A DNA stretch of 64,000 bases from UBA7985 sp965661545. Lineage in GTDB: Bacteria > Pseudomonadota > Alphaproteobacteria > UBA7985. Position numbers and translations under genes: made by a program. Shown here in pieces: positions 53,127 through 61,656 of the stretch. Under the pieces are notes generated by a model, which saw nothing but the letters and a program-made list of their open reading frames with translations, was not told the origin of the DNA and ran no database searches. Within the stretch, counting starts at the first letter, position 1. Each line of letters starts with the position of its first letter. The stretch covers positions 16,077-80,076 of the forward strand of contig CBFIEF010000012.1 of assembly GCA_965661545.1 (NCBI GenBank), read 5' to 3'.

Positions 53127-54428
53127 ATGAATGCTGCTGTTTCCCACTCGTTCGTCCTGCATGCTCATCTGCTGTGGTGGAACGATGATCCCTTTTTTAC
53201 CGGCCAATCTGCTCAGGTATCGATAACCGATGGTGCTATGGCCGTGGGCGATGACGGAAAGATCGCTTGGGTTGGCGAGGCGCGCGACGTGCCCGCCGAT
53301 TATGCCGACTGGCCGCAAGTCGATCAGCGCGGACAACTCGTTTTGCCGGGCTTTATCGACGCCCATTTGCACTTCCCACAAAGCGCCATCATCGGTGCCT
53401 ACGGCACAGATCTGCTGCATTGGCTCGATACCTACACATTCCCTGAAGAAAGCCGCTTCGGCGACCGTGAACATGCCGCTTCCATCGCAGCGACCTTCGC
53501 AGACGCGCTGCTGCGCTATGGAGTAACGTCTGCTTGCGTGTTCTCGACAATCCACCCCGTCGCACTCGAGGAACTTGCCGCAGCGTTCCACAACCGCGGC
53601 ATGGGATTGCTTTCTGGCAAAACCGCCATGGACCGCAACGCCATCCCGAGCCTGCACGACACAGCGCAATCCGCCTATGACGACGCCAAAGCGCTGCTCG
53701 AAACGCTGGAACCAAAATACGACCGGTTCGGCTATGTGGTGACGCCACGTTTTGCGATTACCTCCACCGAAGCACAGCTCGAGGTCTGCGGCAGTCTGCA
53801 CGCCGAGTTCCCACAGACGCGCATGCAAACCCACTTCAACGAAAGCGCGCGCGAAATCGACACCGTGGCGCGGCTGTTCCCCAACGACGCCTCGTACTTG
53901 GATGTCTATGACCGCTTTGGACTGGTGACCAACCGCTCCCTTTTTGCGCACGGCATCCACACGACAGAGGCGGAAATGGCGCGCATGGCCGAGGCCGGTG
54001 CAGCTGTGGTGCACTGCCCAACCTCGAACACCTTTCTCGGCTCCGGCCTGTTCAACCCCGGCGCCAACCGCGCCGCTGGCATCAATATCGGCATTGGCTG
54101 TGATATTGGCGGCGGCACCCACTTTTCTCCCTTTGTGACCATGCAGGAAGCCTACAAAGTCGCCCGGTTCCATGACCAATCGCTCACCGCCGCAGAAACC
54201 TACTACTGGCATACGCTGGGTAATGCTCGCGTGATGAAAACAAACCGTGAAGCGGGATCCTTCGCGTCTGGGAAATGGGCCGACTTTATTGTGCTGTCTG
54301 ACCCCGCTGATGATCCCATCGCCGCTTTGCGGCTGGCCCACGCCGAAACGGTTGAGCAGCGGCTCTTCGCCTACCAGTTCTTTGCCCCGCAAATCCAAAC
54401 ATGGACGCGTGGCATCCAGCGCACCTGA
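53127..54428 (+). CDS. guaD: Guanine deaminase
   Basis: A 433-residue amidohydrolase. Zinc ligands in PGFIDAHLHFPQ (first HxH), QTHFNESARE, and GCDIGGGTHFSPF; the HCPTSNTFLGSG block is typical of GuaD. It turns guanine into xanthine, feeding xdhAB. It starts 75 bases after xdhC on the same strand. An open frame of 463 codons on the opposite strand is only its shadow. Confidence 0.94.
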   Translation: MNAAVSHSFVLHAHLLWWNDDPFFTGQSAQVSITDGAMAVGDDGKIAWVGEARDVPADYADWPQVDQRGQLVLPGFIDAHLHFPQSAIIGAYGTDLLHWLDTYTFPEESRFGDREHAASIAATFADALLRYGVTSACVFSTIHPVALEELAAAFHNRGMGLLSGKTAMDRNAIPSLHDTAQSAYDDAKALLETLEPKYDRFGYVVTPRFAITSTEAQLEVCGSLHAEFPQTRMQTHFNESAREIDTVARLFPNDASYLDVYDRFGLVTNRSLFAHGIHTTEAEMARMAEAGAAVVHCPTSNTFLGSGLFNPGANRAAGINIGIGCDIGGGTHFSPFVTMQEAYKVARFHDQSLTAAETYYWHTLGNARVMKTNREAGSFASGKWADFIVLSDPADDPIAALRLAHAETVEQRLFAYQFFAPQIQTWTRGIQRT

Positions 54429-54488
54429 CTTTAAAATCATCTCAGGGGTTCAGCTCGCCTGAACCTCTGACCGACTGGCGAAGTCTAG

Positions 54489-54579
54489 GGTGTGGGGGCG
54501 TCAAGGACGCAGCCGCCGAAGGCGGGGCGCGAAGCGCATCCTTGACGGACCCGAGGGGCAAAGCCCCTGACACCTTTTT
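54489..54579 (+). repeat. Multibranched palindromic element ending in a T tract
   Basis: An outer stem GGTGT/ACACC encloses a 9-base stem CGTCAAGGA/TCCTTGACG, which itself holds two hairpins with GAA loops (CCGCC-GAA-GGCGG and GCGC-GAA-GCGC), and then a third hairpin GGGGC-AAA-GCCCC. T5 follows at 54575. It could terminate guaD, or be a repeated palindromic element or structured RNA. Confidence 0.6.
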
Positions 54580-54621
54580 CGATAAATCTGAGGCGGTAGC
54601 CGAACGGGCGCGCAGCGACCG

Positions 54622-54670
54622 AGCTTGCGCGACGCGGGTTTGCGGCGAAGCCGATAACCCGTCGGCGCAA
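54622..54670 (+). repeat. Second GC-rich nested palindrome
   Basis: TTGCGC ... GCGCAA encloses CGGGTT ... AACCCG, which encloses CGGC-GAA-GCCG. The same GAA-loop style as the element just upstream suggests a related repeat family. No T tract follows. Confidence 0.5.
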
Positions 54671-54692
54671 CCAATAATCTGCCGGCAAAAGT

Positions 54693-55325
54693 CTATCCGG
54701 CAGCCAAACCGCCTAACGCTTCAATCGTAGCAATGATCTCATCAACGCCCTTGCCATGCTTCACTTGAGCAAACAAAAAAGGCCGCGAGCCGCGCATTTT
54801 GCCAGCGTCACGGTCCATGACCTCCAGGCTCGCGCCGACCATGTCGGCTAGGTCCGTTTTGTTGATCACCAGCAAGTCTGATCGCGTGATCCCCGGTCCA
54901 CCCTTGCGCGGGATCTTCTCTCCGGCTGAAACATCAATGACGTAAATCGTGATGTCCGCCAACTCCGGTGAAAACGTGGCCGATAAGTTGTCGCCGCCAC
55001 TTTCTACGAACACGATGTCCAGCTCACCCAAGCGCTCAACCATCTGCTCAACAGCCCGCAGGTTGATCGACGCGTCCTCTCGGATCGCCGTGTGGGGACA
55101 GCCGCCGGTTTCCACACCCATGATCCGGTCAGCATCCAAGGCGCCGGTTCGCGTCAGGATCTGCGCGTCTTCCTGAGTGTAAATATCATTGGTGATCGCC
55201 GCGATCCGGTACTTGTCGCGCAAGGTCCGGCACAGTTGCTCCAACAAAGCGGTCTTGCCCGAGCCAACCGGGCCACCAATGCCAACACGTAAAGGCGCAG
55301 AAAGGGCTGAAGAAGGTACAGTCAT
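54693..55325 (-). CDS. ureG: Urease accessory GTPase UreG
   Basis: 210 residues; P-loop GIGGPVGSGKTALLEQL at residues 11-27, nickel-binding ETGGCPHTAIREDASIN (the Cys-Pro-His site), ESGGDNLSATFSPEL and NKTDL. It drives nickel delivery to urease with UreD/F and UreE. Last gene of the minus-strand ureDABCEFG operon; the start overlaps ureF by 4 bases. Confidence 0.97.
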   Translation of the reverse strand: MTVPSSALSAPLRVGIGGPVGSGKTALLEQLCRTLRDKYRIAAITNDIYTQEDAQILTRTGALDADRIMGVETGGCPHTAIREDASINLRAVEQMVERLGELDIVFVESGGDNLSATFSPELADITIYVIDVSAGEKIPRKGGPGITRSDLLVINKTDLADMVGASLEVMDRDAGKMRGSRPFLFAQVKHGKGVDEIIATIEALGGLAAG

Positions 55326-55990
55326 GATCGAAACAGCCTCGAATATTGAGTTTCATGTTTGACGGAACACCAGTCCGCAACCAGCGCGGCGGAGAGCGGC
55401 GGCTTGGTGGCGTCTTGATGAGAGACCAGAATGGTATCAACGGTCTGGGTCAAGATGTCCTCAAAACCGTGCATGATGCGCTGTCCATCCGTCTGACCCA
55501 GCGGGATCACCCGGCAGGCAACGGAGACTTGATTGGCCAACCACGCGTGCAGGAATGCTGACACCGCCGCTGATGGACTGATCCTAAATTGACGCGCCGC
55601 CAGGCCAAACAGCACAGGATAAGATGTGTCGCCCACGGTTAGTTCTGGCGCGAGATCCAAGTCCCAAACCGTCACCATCACCTTCGCAAAGGCATCGCCA
55701 AGCAAGGCCAGCTCTTGCCGGGTCTCGCGGGTCTGCCGCAAGGCCAGCGACAGGCGGTTCAGCGCCACCTCATCATCGCATCGCAACGCCGAATACACCG
55801 CCCACCCGTCCTGCAGAGCCGCACCAGCGTCCAAATGAAACTGGCACCAATTTTCCAACGTCGTTCGGTCAGAGACCAAATCTTCCTCGATTGCTGCTTC
55901 CAGCCCACCTGAATAGGAAAAGGCTCCAATGGGAAAAGCTGGTGATGTCCAAGACAGCAGACGCTGCAGAGCCAAACCATCAGTGGTCAT
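55322..55990 (-). CDS. ureF: Urease accessory protein UreF
   Basis: 222 residues from the ATG at 55990, with GGAGG seven bases upstream, inside the His-rich tail codons of ureE (11-base overlap). UreF motif SPAFPIGAFSYSGGLEAA is intact, as is the helical remainder. It is part of the UreD-F-G maturation complex. Confidence 0.94.
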   Translation of the reverse strand: MTTDGLALQRLLSWTSPAFPIGAFSYSGGLEAAIEEDLVSDRTTLENWCQFHLDAGAALQDGWAVYSALRCDDEVALNRLSLALRQTRETRQELALLGDAFAKVMVTVWDLDLAPELTVGDTSYPVLFGLAARQFRISPSAAVSAFLHAWLANQVSVACRVIPLGQTDGQRIMHGFEDILTQTVDTILVSHQDATKPPLSAALVADWCSVKHETQYSRLFRS

Positions 55991-56486
55991 GATGATGACC
56001 TCCGCTACCTTCGCCATCCCCATGGCTGTGCCCATAAGTCGGGCCGCCACCATAGGCACCGCCCTCTGGCGCGAACGGGGCTTGAGCGGGATGGGGGTCA
56101 GCGCCAAGCCCGCGCAGCATGTCGGCGATCACAGGATCCCAGGCAATCCGCAAACCTTGCGCGCCCAAAAACTGCACCGGCAAATGGCGATTGCCAAGGT
56201 GCCACGCCCAGCGCACCAACAGCCCCGCATCTTCCGTTTGGACGTCCAGGACCTCTTCGATCGCCGCACAAACTGCAACCTGTCCCTGTCCGCCGTCCAT
56301 TGAAAGGAAACCGCCATCGCTGAGTTGCGTTACTTCGGCCAAATCCAACATGAACGCCTCTCCACTGTCCATCGTCAGGCGAATTCGTCGCCGAAACCGG
56401 TCGGAGAACGTGAGCGTCACCTGCCCCAACAAGGGCACAGCTTTGTCACGCAGTGCCGTGAATGAAGTCGCTCTCAGCACGGCCAT
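55980..56486 (-). CDS. ureE: Urease accessory nickel chaperone UreE
   Basis: 168 residues. N-terminal beta domain, C-terminal peptide-binding-type domain and a His-rich tail (HSHGDGEGSGGHHHDH) that would hold nickel. It overlaps ureC by one base. The tail region doubles as the ribosome site for ureF. Confidence 0.92.
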   Translation of the reverse strand: MAVLRATSFTALRDKAVPLLGQVTLTFSDRFRRRIRLTMDSGEAFMLDLAEVTQLSDGGFLSMDGGQGQVAVCAAIEEVLDVQTEDAGLLVRWAWHLGNRHLPVQFLGAQGLRIAWDPVIADMLRGLGADPHPAQAPFAPEGGAYGGGPTYGHSHGDGEGSGGHHHDH

Positions 56487-58192
56487 CAGTACAGGAAATA
56501 CCGCTGCGCCATCGGCAAAACTTCCGCAGGCTCACAGGTGATCAACTCACCATCACAACGCACCTCATAGGTCTCAGGATTCACCTCGATCGTTGGCGTG
56601 TAAGCATTGTGGACCATATCCGCCTTCCGGATCGAACGGCAGTCCTCGACCGGCAATACCACGCTGTCCAGAGACAATGCGTCTGCGATGCCCGCTTCAT
56701 AAGCCAGCTGCGAAACATAGGTCTGCCGAGACGCCGTCAGCGACCGACCAAAGGCACCGAACATGGGACGGTAATGAACCGGCTCCGGTGTCGGGATCGA
56801 CGCGTTGGGGTCGCCCATCGGGGCAGCAACAATCGTCCCGTTTTTCATCACCAAGTCTGGCTTCACGCCAAAGAATGCCGGGGACCACAGCACCAGATCC
56901 GCATACTTCCCTGTTTCAATCGACCCAACGTACTTTGAAACACCGTGAGTCAGAGCCGGATTGATGGTGTACTTGGCGATGTAGCGCTTAACGCGGAAAT
57001 TATCGTTCTCGCCAGTTTCCTCGGCAAGACGCCCACGCTGGCGCTTCATCTTGTCGGCGGTCTGCCACGTCCGAATGATCACCTCACCAATCCGCCCCAT
57101 TGCCTGACTGTCAGAAGCAATCATCGAGAAAGCTCCCAAATCATGCAGGATGTCTTCGGCAGCAATTGTTTCCTTTCTGATCCGGCTATCAGCAAAGGCC
57201 ACATCTTCGGGAATATTGGGGTCAAGGTGATGACATACCATCAGCATGTCCAAGTGCTCATCCACCGTGTTCACGGTAAATGGCCGTGTCGGGTTGGTGG
57301 AGGACGGCAATACGTTCTGTAGCCCACATACCTTAATGATATCCGGCGCGTGCCCACCCCCGGCACCTTCGGTGTGAAAGGCGTGGATCACGCGGTCTTT
57401 GAACGCCGCCGTTGTATTCTCAACAAAGCCAGACTCATTGAGCGTATCGGTATGAATGGCCACCGAAACATCTGTCGCTTCGGCAACGGCCAAACAGTTA
57501 TCAATCGCCGCCGGGGTCGTCCCCCAGTCTTCATGCAGCTTCATTCCACAAGCGCCCGCAAGGATCTGCTCCTCCAACGGTGCCGGCAGGGACGCGTTGC
57601 CCTTGGCGAAAAAGCCCATGTTCATCGGGAAGGCTTCCGCCGCCTGCAGCATTCGCTTGAGGTGGAATGCACCGGGGGTAACGGTCGTAGCCTTGGTGCC
57701 TTCCGCTGGTCCGGTGCCACCGCCCATCATCGTGGTCAAACCCGAATAGAGGGCATCATCAACCTGCTGCGGAGCAATGAAGTGAATGTGCACATCCAAG
57801 CCTCCGGCAGTCAGGATCTTACCTTCACCCGCAATGGCCTCAGTCGATGGGCCAACAATGATATCGACACCGCTTTGCGTATCCGGATTCCCGGCTTTAC
57901 CGATCGCAACGATCCTGCCGTCCTTCAAGCCGACATCGGCTTTTACGATGCCCCACGTATCAACGATCAGCGCGTTGGTGATCACCGTATCAACCGCGCC
58001 CTCGCCTCGCGTGCGTTGAGACTGCCCCATGCCGTCGCGAATGACTTTGCCGCCGCCGAATTTGACCTCCTCGCCATAGGTGGTGAAGTCCTTCTCCACC
58101 TCAATGAACAATTCGGTATCCGCCAGCCGCACTTTGTCGCCAACCGTCGGTCCAAACATGGACGCGTAGGATGCTCTGTCTTGCCGTGCCAT
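56486..58192 (-). CDS. ureC: Urease alpha subunit
   Basis: 568 residues. Nickel ligands: H135 and H137 in GLDVHIHFIAP; the carbamylated Lys K218 in GACGMKLHEDWG; later HTDTLNESGF, HTEGAGGGHAPD, MVCHHLDPNIPEDV (flap Cys) and ASDSQAMGR. All catalytic residues are present. It hydrolyses urea to ammonia and carbamate. Confidence 0.97.
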   Translation of the reverse strand: MARQDRASYASMFGPTVGDKVRLADTELFIEVEKDFTTYGEEVKFGGGKVIRDGMGQSQRTRGEGAVDTVITNALIVDTWGIVKADVGLKDGRIVAIGKAGNPDTQSGVDIIVGPSTEAIAGEGKILTAGGLDVHIHFIAPQQVDDALYSGLTTMMGGGTGPAEGTKATTVTPGAFHLKRMLQAAEAFPMNMGFFAKGNASLPAPLEEQILAGACGMKLHEDWGTTPAAIDNCLAVAEATDVSVAIHTDTLNESGFVENTTAAFKDRVIHAFHTEGAGGGHAPDIIKVCGLQNVLPSSTNPTRPFTVNTVDEHLDMLMVCHHLDPNIPEDVAFADSRIRKETIAAEDILHDLGAFSMIASDSQAMGRIGEVIIRTWQTADKMKRQRGRLAEETGENDNFRVKRYIAKYTINPALTHGVSKYVGSIETGKYADLVLWSPAFFGVKPDLVMKNGTIVAAPMGDPNASIPTPEPVHYRPMFGAFGRSLTASRQTYVSQLAYEAGIADALSLDSVVLPVEDCRSIRKADMVHNAYTPTIEVNPETYEVRCDGELITCEPAEVLPMAQRYFLY

Positions 58193-58500
58193 CAGTCCAG
58201 ACTCCCCATCACCCGTTGATTAAATCCAAAAACCTTACGTTCACCGGCCAACGCGACCAGCTCCACGTCTCGCGTCTGACCGGGCTCAAAGCGTACCGCC
58301 GTCCCCGCTGGAATATTCAGTCGAAAACCCCGCGCAGCGTCTCGGTCAAAATCCAAAGCCGGGTTGGTTTCGAAGAAATGATAGTGGCTCCCGACCTGAA
58401 TGGGTCGGTCGCCAGTATTGGCCACTGTGACGGACTTCGTCTCCAGGCCATCGTTCAAAGTAATGTCGCCATCGGCGAGAATAAGTTCTCCGGGGATCAT
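58192..58500 (-). CDS. ureB: Urease beta subunit
   Basis: 102 residues: MIPGELILADGDITLNDG, then NTGDRPIQVGSHYHFFETNPAL and GTAVRFEPG. Structural subunit of the urease trimer; the separate ureA and ureB genes are usual for proteobacteria. It overlaps ureC by one base. Confidence 0.95.
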   Translation of the reverse strand: MIPGELILADGDITLNDGLETKSVTVANTGDRPIQVGSHYHFFETNPALDFDRDAARGFRLNIPAGTAVRFEPGQTRDVELVALAGERKVFGFNQRVMGSLD

Positions 58501-58519
58501 ATCCTGTCCTCTTGCTCGC

Positions 58520-58822
58520 CTAGCGAATGGGATTGTGAACGGTGACCAGCTTGGTACCGTCGGGGAAAGTTGCTTCGACTTGGATCTCGTGCACCATCTC
58601 TGGAATGCCCTCCATCACCTGATCCCGGCTTAGCACATCGGCGCCTGCACTCATCAGGTCAGCAACCCGCCGCCCATCACGCGCACCCTCAACCACAAAA
58701 TCCGTGATCAGCGCGATTGCCTCAGGGTGGTTGAGCTTAACCCCACGTTCCAGTCGCCCCCGAGCGACCATCGCCGCAAGGCTAACCAGTAGTTTGTCTT
58801 TTTCTCTGGGACTGAGCTTCAT
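58520..58822 (-). CDS. ureA: Urease gamma subunit
   Basis: 100 residues with the full UreA pattern: MKLSPREKDKLLV, RGVKLNHPEAIALITDFV, EGARDGRRVADLM and QVEATFPDGTKLVTVHNPIR. It is 19 bases upstream of ureB and 15 bases downstream of ureD. Confidence 0.96.
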   Translation of the reverse strand: MKLSPREKDKLLVSLAAMVARGRLERGVKLNHPEAIALITDFVVEGARDGRRVADLMSAGADVLSRDQVMEGIPEMVHEIQVEATFPDGTKLVTVHNPIR

Positions 58823-58837
58823 CGCCTTCCCCTTTCT

Positions 58838-59734
58838 CTAAATCGACCAAAGTGTCGGCAAACGCGCGGCATAACCGCCGGTTTCCGAGCGTAGTTGTGT
58901 CCAAATTTCACCCAGCAACACCCGAACCTGCTGCGGAACTGCCCCCATCAGCCGGATGAGAGCATGAGTGCCGAGGCACGTTGCCCCCAAGCGAATGCCC
59001 TGCGCTGCCGCCCGCTCTCCCACGTCGCCTTCACGGACGGCCTCAACGACCAAAGCCGCCTCCGGCCCAACGAAAAGTACCGTCGCAAAAGCCTGCGCGC
59101 CATCAAGGCCGAAAGTGTTCCTTTTGGCGCTCGCAATCTCGCTATTCTCAAACCCCGTTCGATCGCACCACACCAGCTCGCCGCCAATCTTTAGCGTCCA
59201 CGTATCGGCAAAAGCGCCAGTCTCAAACCGCTCCCCCATCGCCAAACGACCGAGGACCACCATGTCCCCAACCAAGGCTCGGGCCTCAGGCTCTAAGGCA
59301 ATATCGAAAGTCCGGTCCAGCCGTGCATCGTTGAACAGGATGGTTTCCTGCGGCACTTGCTCAAGCCATGAACCAGCCTCACCCGACAGGTTAAAGGCCA
59401 CGTTCGTCATTGGCCCCGCAGAGCCGTAAACCTTCTCCGCCGCTTGCCCGACAAACTGCGCCGCCGCACCCGCCTTTACGTGCCCGGAAAATGACAAGCG
59501 ATCACCGCCCACCAAGCCCCCTGAGAGCGTACTCAGCACCACAGAAACCGGCTCGCCCACCGCCGTACGCGGGGTGAAAAGTCGATAAGGATCGGTGAAA
59601 TAGCGGTCGTCGAGGTACGACTGACCATCCCGCTGCGCCACACTCACGCGCGCCGCTCCGTGGCCCAAAGTACCGGGGGCTTTGACGACACCACCATCTG
59701 TTGGCGGGTCAAGCGGTTGGATGAACGTCACCAT
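58838..59734 (-). CDS. ureD: Urease accessory protein UreD
   Basis: 298 residues from the ATG at 59734, with AAGGAG four bases upstream; a 23-residue longer frame is less likely. UreD motifs: RYFTDPYRLFTPR, LSGGLVGGDRLS and EQVPQETILFNDARL. First gene of the operon. A candidate NtrC site lies about 65 bases upstream. Confidence 0.93.
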   Translation of the reverse strand: MVTFIQPLDPPTDGGVVKAPGTLGHGAARVSVAQRDGQSYLDDRYFTDPYRLFTPRTAVGEPVSVVLSTLSGGLVGGDRLSFSGHVKAGAAAQFVGQAAEKVYGSAGPMTNVAFNLSGEAGSWLEQVPQETILFNDARLDRTFDIALEPEARALVGDMVVLGRLAMGERFETGAFADTWTLKIGGELVWCDRTGFENSEIASAKRNTFGLDGAQAFATVLFVGPEAALVVEAVREGDVGERAAAQGIRLGATCLGTHALIRLMGAVPQQVRVLLGEIWTQLRSETGGYAARLPTLWSI

Positions 59735-59798
59735 ACTCTCCTTGCTTCCCCCCAAAACTGAACAAGGACGCAGCTCTTTGCCAGCGCCCTTCGGCGTT

Positions 59799-59815
59799 TG
59801 CACAATAAATGTGCA
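59799..59815. promoter_or_regulatory. Candidate NtrC-binding palindrome before the urease operon
   Basis: TGCACAATAAATGTGCA, a 17-bp palindrome of the form TGCAC-N7-GTGCA, which is the classic spacing and half-site of NtrC sites. It is centred about 73 bases upstream of the ureD ATG. A downstream TGGCAAAGAGCTGC resembles a sigma-54 promoter but its spacing is one base short. Confidence 0.6.
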
Positions 59816-59857
59816 CCCTATGCTGGATTTGGACGATGGCTGAGCAGCTTGACGTGT

Positions 59858-60664
59858 TTAGTGCCGCGTAACGGTTTTCCGAGTTCCCGGTAAAGGTGGG
59901 TCCGCAGGCGCACCGGCGAAGCACTGGGCAATTTCCATCCACGCTTTAGCGTTCTTTCCAGTGACCGTTAGGGCCGTATCCGCCACGTTGCGTGTTTGCG
60001 TTACGACCTGACAGAACTCCTCAGCCAACCCCTCGATCACCTCTGCATCGCTGGTCTCGCCCATTTCCCAAACCTCTCCCGACGGCGCGGTCAGCTTCAG
60101 AAAGGGACGCTGCGTTGGAATGTCGAGTTTGCGGTTTTGAAAACAAAAACCATAGGTGTTGAGACCTAAGACAGCGATGTTTTTGATGTGATCTCGGTTG
60201 ACCCGTTTCACGCCCAGCAAGTCATAGACCTCCTGACCATGCGCCCACGTTTCCATCAACCGCGCCGTAACCGAAGACCGAACCGACATGCCCGGCCCCG
60301 CCCACTCGACCCGCGCCTTGGGATCAGCCTGCCCAAATCGTTTTGCCAAAGACTGATAGTACGACCGCCATTCAGCAACCAGCGCCGGCCCATTCAGCCC
60401 CTCGCGCCACTCAAGCTCAAAACTGTTGAAAGTACCACCCGCCGCCATGTGCTCGACAAATGCATTGAACAGCTCGCTGAACCTGCCCTCACCTTCCAAC
60501 GATAAATCCGCGGCGTGATTCCACATATGCAGGTGCCCAACGACCGCGTTGATCGTCCAGTTCTTGAACCCAGTTTGCAGCTCTAAGGCTTCTTCATTGA
60601 GATTCTTGATGAGGTCATACAAGGCTTCACTCTCGTCCAAGAAAGCCTGTGCTTGTTCCATCAT
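59858..60664 (-). CDS. TIGR03084-type DinB/maleylpyruvate-isomerase-fold protein
   Basis: 268 residues. A DinB-like four-helix metal-binding fold is indicated by the His residues in VVGHLHMWNHAAD and by ARLMETWAHGQEVYD, which fit the three-His site of mycothiol-dependent maleylpyruvate isomerase relatives. This length and C-terminal part fit the TIGR03084 family. The substrate is unknown, and these bacteria normally lack mycothiol. It is upstream of ureD on the same strand, separated by 123 bases with a regulatory palindrome. Confidence 0.75.
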   Translation of the reverse strand: MMEQAQAFLDESEALYDLIKNLNEEALELQTGFKNWTINAVVGHLHMWNHAADLSLEGEGRFSELFNAFVEHMAAGGTFNSFELEWREGLNGPALVAEWRSYYQSLAKRFGQADPKARVEWAGPGMSVRSSVTARLMETWAHGQEVYDLLGVKRVNRDHIKNIAVLGLNTYGFCFQNRKLDIPTQRPFLKLTAPSGEVWEMGETSDAEVIEGLAEEFCQVVTQTRNVADTALTVTGKNAKAWMEIAQCFAGAPADPPLPGTRKTVTRH

Positions 60665-60792
60665 TTCGGGCTGTCCTCGTTTTCATCGCTTTAACTGGAA
60701 ATGTCTGAGTTTAACGTGGGGGTCAAATCGCTCGCTGGCAATGCCCGCGCCACCGCTCCAGTTCAAAACACGAAAACCAATGCACAAAAAAA

Positions 60793-60825
60793 GGGGGTGA
60801 GATCGCAGTGCGCTATCTCACCCCC
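60793..60825 (-). terminator. Rho-independent terminator
   Basis: Perfect 11-base stem GGGGGTGAGAT / ATCTCACCCCC with an 11-base loop; on the minus strand a 7-T run follows. It ends the secreted-protein gene at 60861. Confidence 0.88.
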
Positions 60826-60860
60826 TCACTAACTGTCACACGGCAACCCCACCGGGCCGG

Positions 60861-61466
60861 CTATTCGACCGTTAACCACTCTCGAACTAAGATACTATCA
60901 GTCGCATCGTACCAATACAGTACCTCGTAATCACCCGGTTCCACGTCCAGTGGCAATAAAACTGGATTTTCCTGACCCAGCTTCACCTCTTCCAAATACA
61001 TGTCATCAGCATCGCGGTAGAGCAGGATGCTATCACCTTCAAAACCTGGGCCCTGCCAGTCGATCAGCACGCCTTGGCCCGCCTTGCCAATCGCCGCACC
61101 ATTGACCCAGACATCGGTGCCTGTCACGTCCATCGTCGCTTGTCCTTTGACCCGATCCCCCGCATCGCGCCAAACGATTGTATATTCACCGGGATCACTC
61201 GGACCGGGCATCATCATCTCTCTGCGCCCCTCCGGCAGTGAGCCGCCGTAGACTTCCCAGTCCATTCCATTATGGACAAAACTAAGCTGGTCTCCCAATT
61301 GAGTGGCTGGTTCAAACCCCACAGTCAGCGCCGTCGCCCCCTGAAAAGCCTCAGGCACGCTGAGACGAGCTGTGTCCGCTCGGGCCACGCCACCAGCAGA
61401 CAGCGCCAAAAAAATCGCTGTGAAGAGCGCTTTGACTACGCTCGATGGCAGTCGTCCGTCAATCAT
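60861..61466 (-). CDS. Secreted protein of unknown function with beta-sandwich-like repeats
   Basis: 201 residues from the ATG at 61466; AAAGG lies nine bases upstream. A signal peptide ends near GGVARA. Two similar units follow, each with a pattern like 'G.YTIVWRDAGD' and 'PGDYEVLYWYDATDSILVREWLTV'. The second, with VLIDWQGPGFEGDSILLY, resembles small beta domains found at the ends of some alphaproteobacterial VWA proteins. Function unknown. Own terminator downstream. Confidence 0.6.
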   Translation of the reverse strand: MIDGRLPSSVVKALFTAIFLALSAGGVARADTARLSVPEAFQGATALTVGFEPATQLGDQLSFVHNGMDWEVYGGSLPEGRREMMMPGPSDPGEYTIVWRDAGDRVKGQATMDVTGTDVWVNGAAIGKAGQGVLIDWQGPGFEGDSILLYRDADDMYLEEVKLGQENPVLLPLDVEPGDYEVLYWYDATDSILVREWLTVE

Positions 61467-61656
61467 CCGCTGAAACCTTTCTTCTTCCCGGGCCAAGATC
61501 TCCTCGAAGGCCGTTCAGGGCGCACTACCCGCAGAACCCAGAACGCCAACAAACAAGACCTCGCCGCAGCATTCAGGCCAGTTCACAAAGATAAGCCAAA
61601 GCACGGGCAGAAAGGGGCATTTTATGCCGGAAAAACGGAAAGATTACCCATTTTGA

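Noticed and set aside
53049..54440. 463-codon open frame on the minus strand
   Set aside because: It is exactly antisense to guaD, which has all catalytic motifs; the minus frame has no family features and results from codon bias.
59768..59783. Sigma-54 promoter before ureD (TGGCAAAGAGCTGC)
   Set aside because: The GG to GC distance is one base short of the strict sigma-54 spacing, so I do not list it as a feature.
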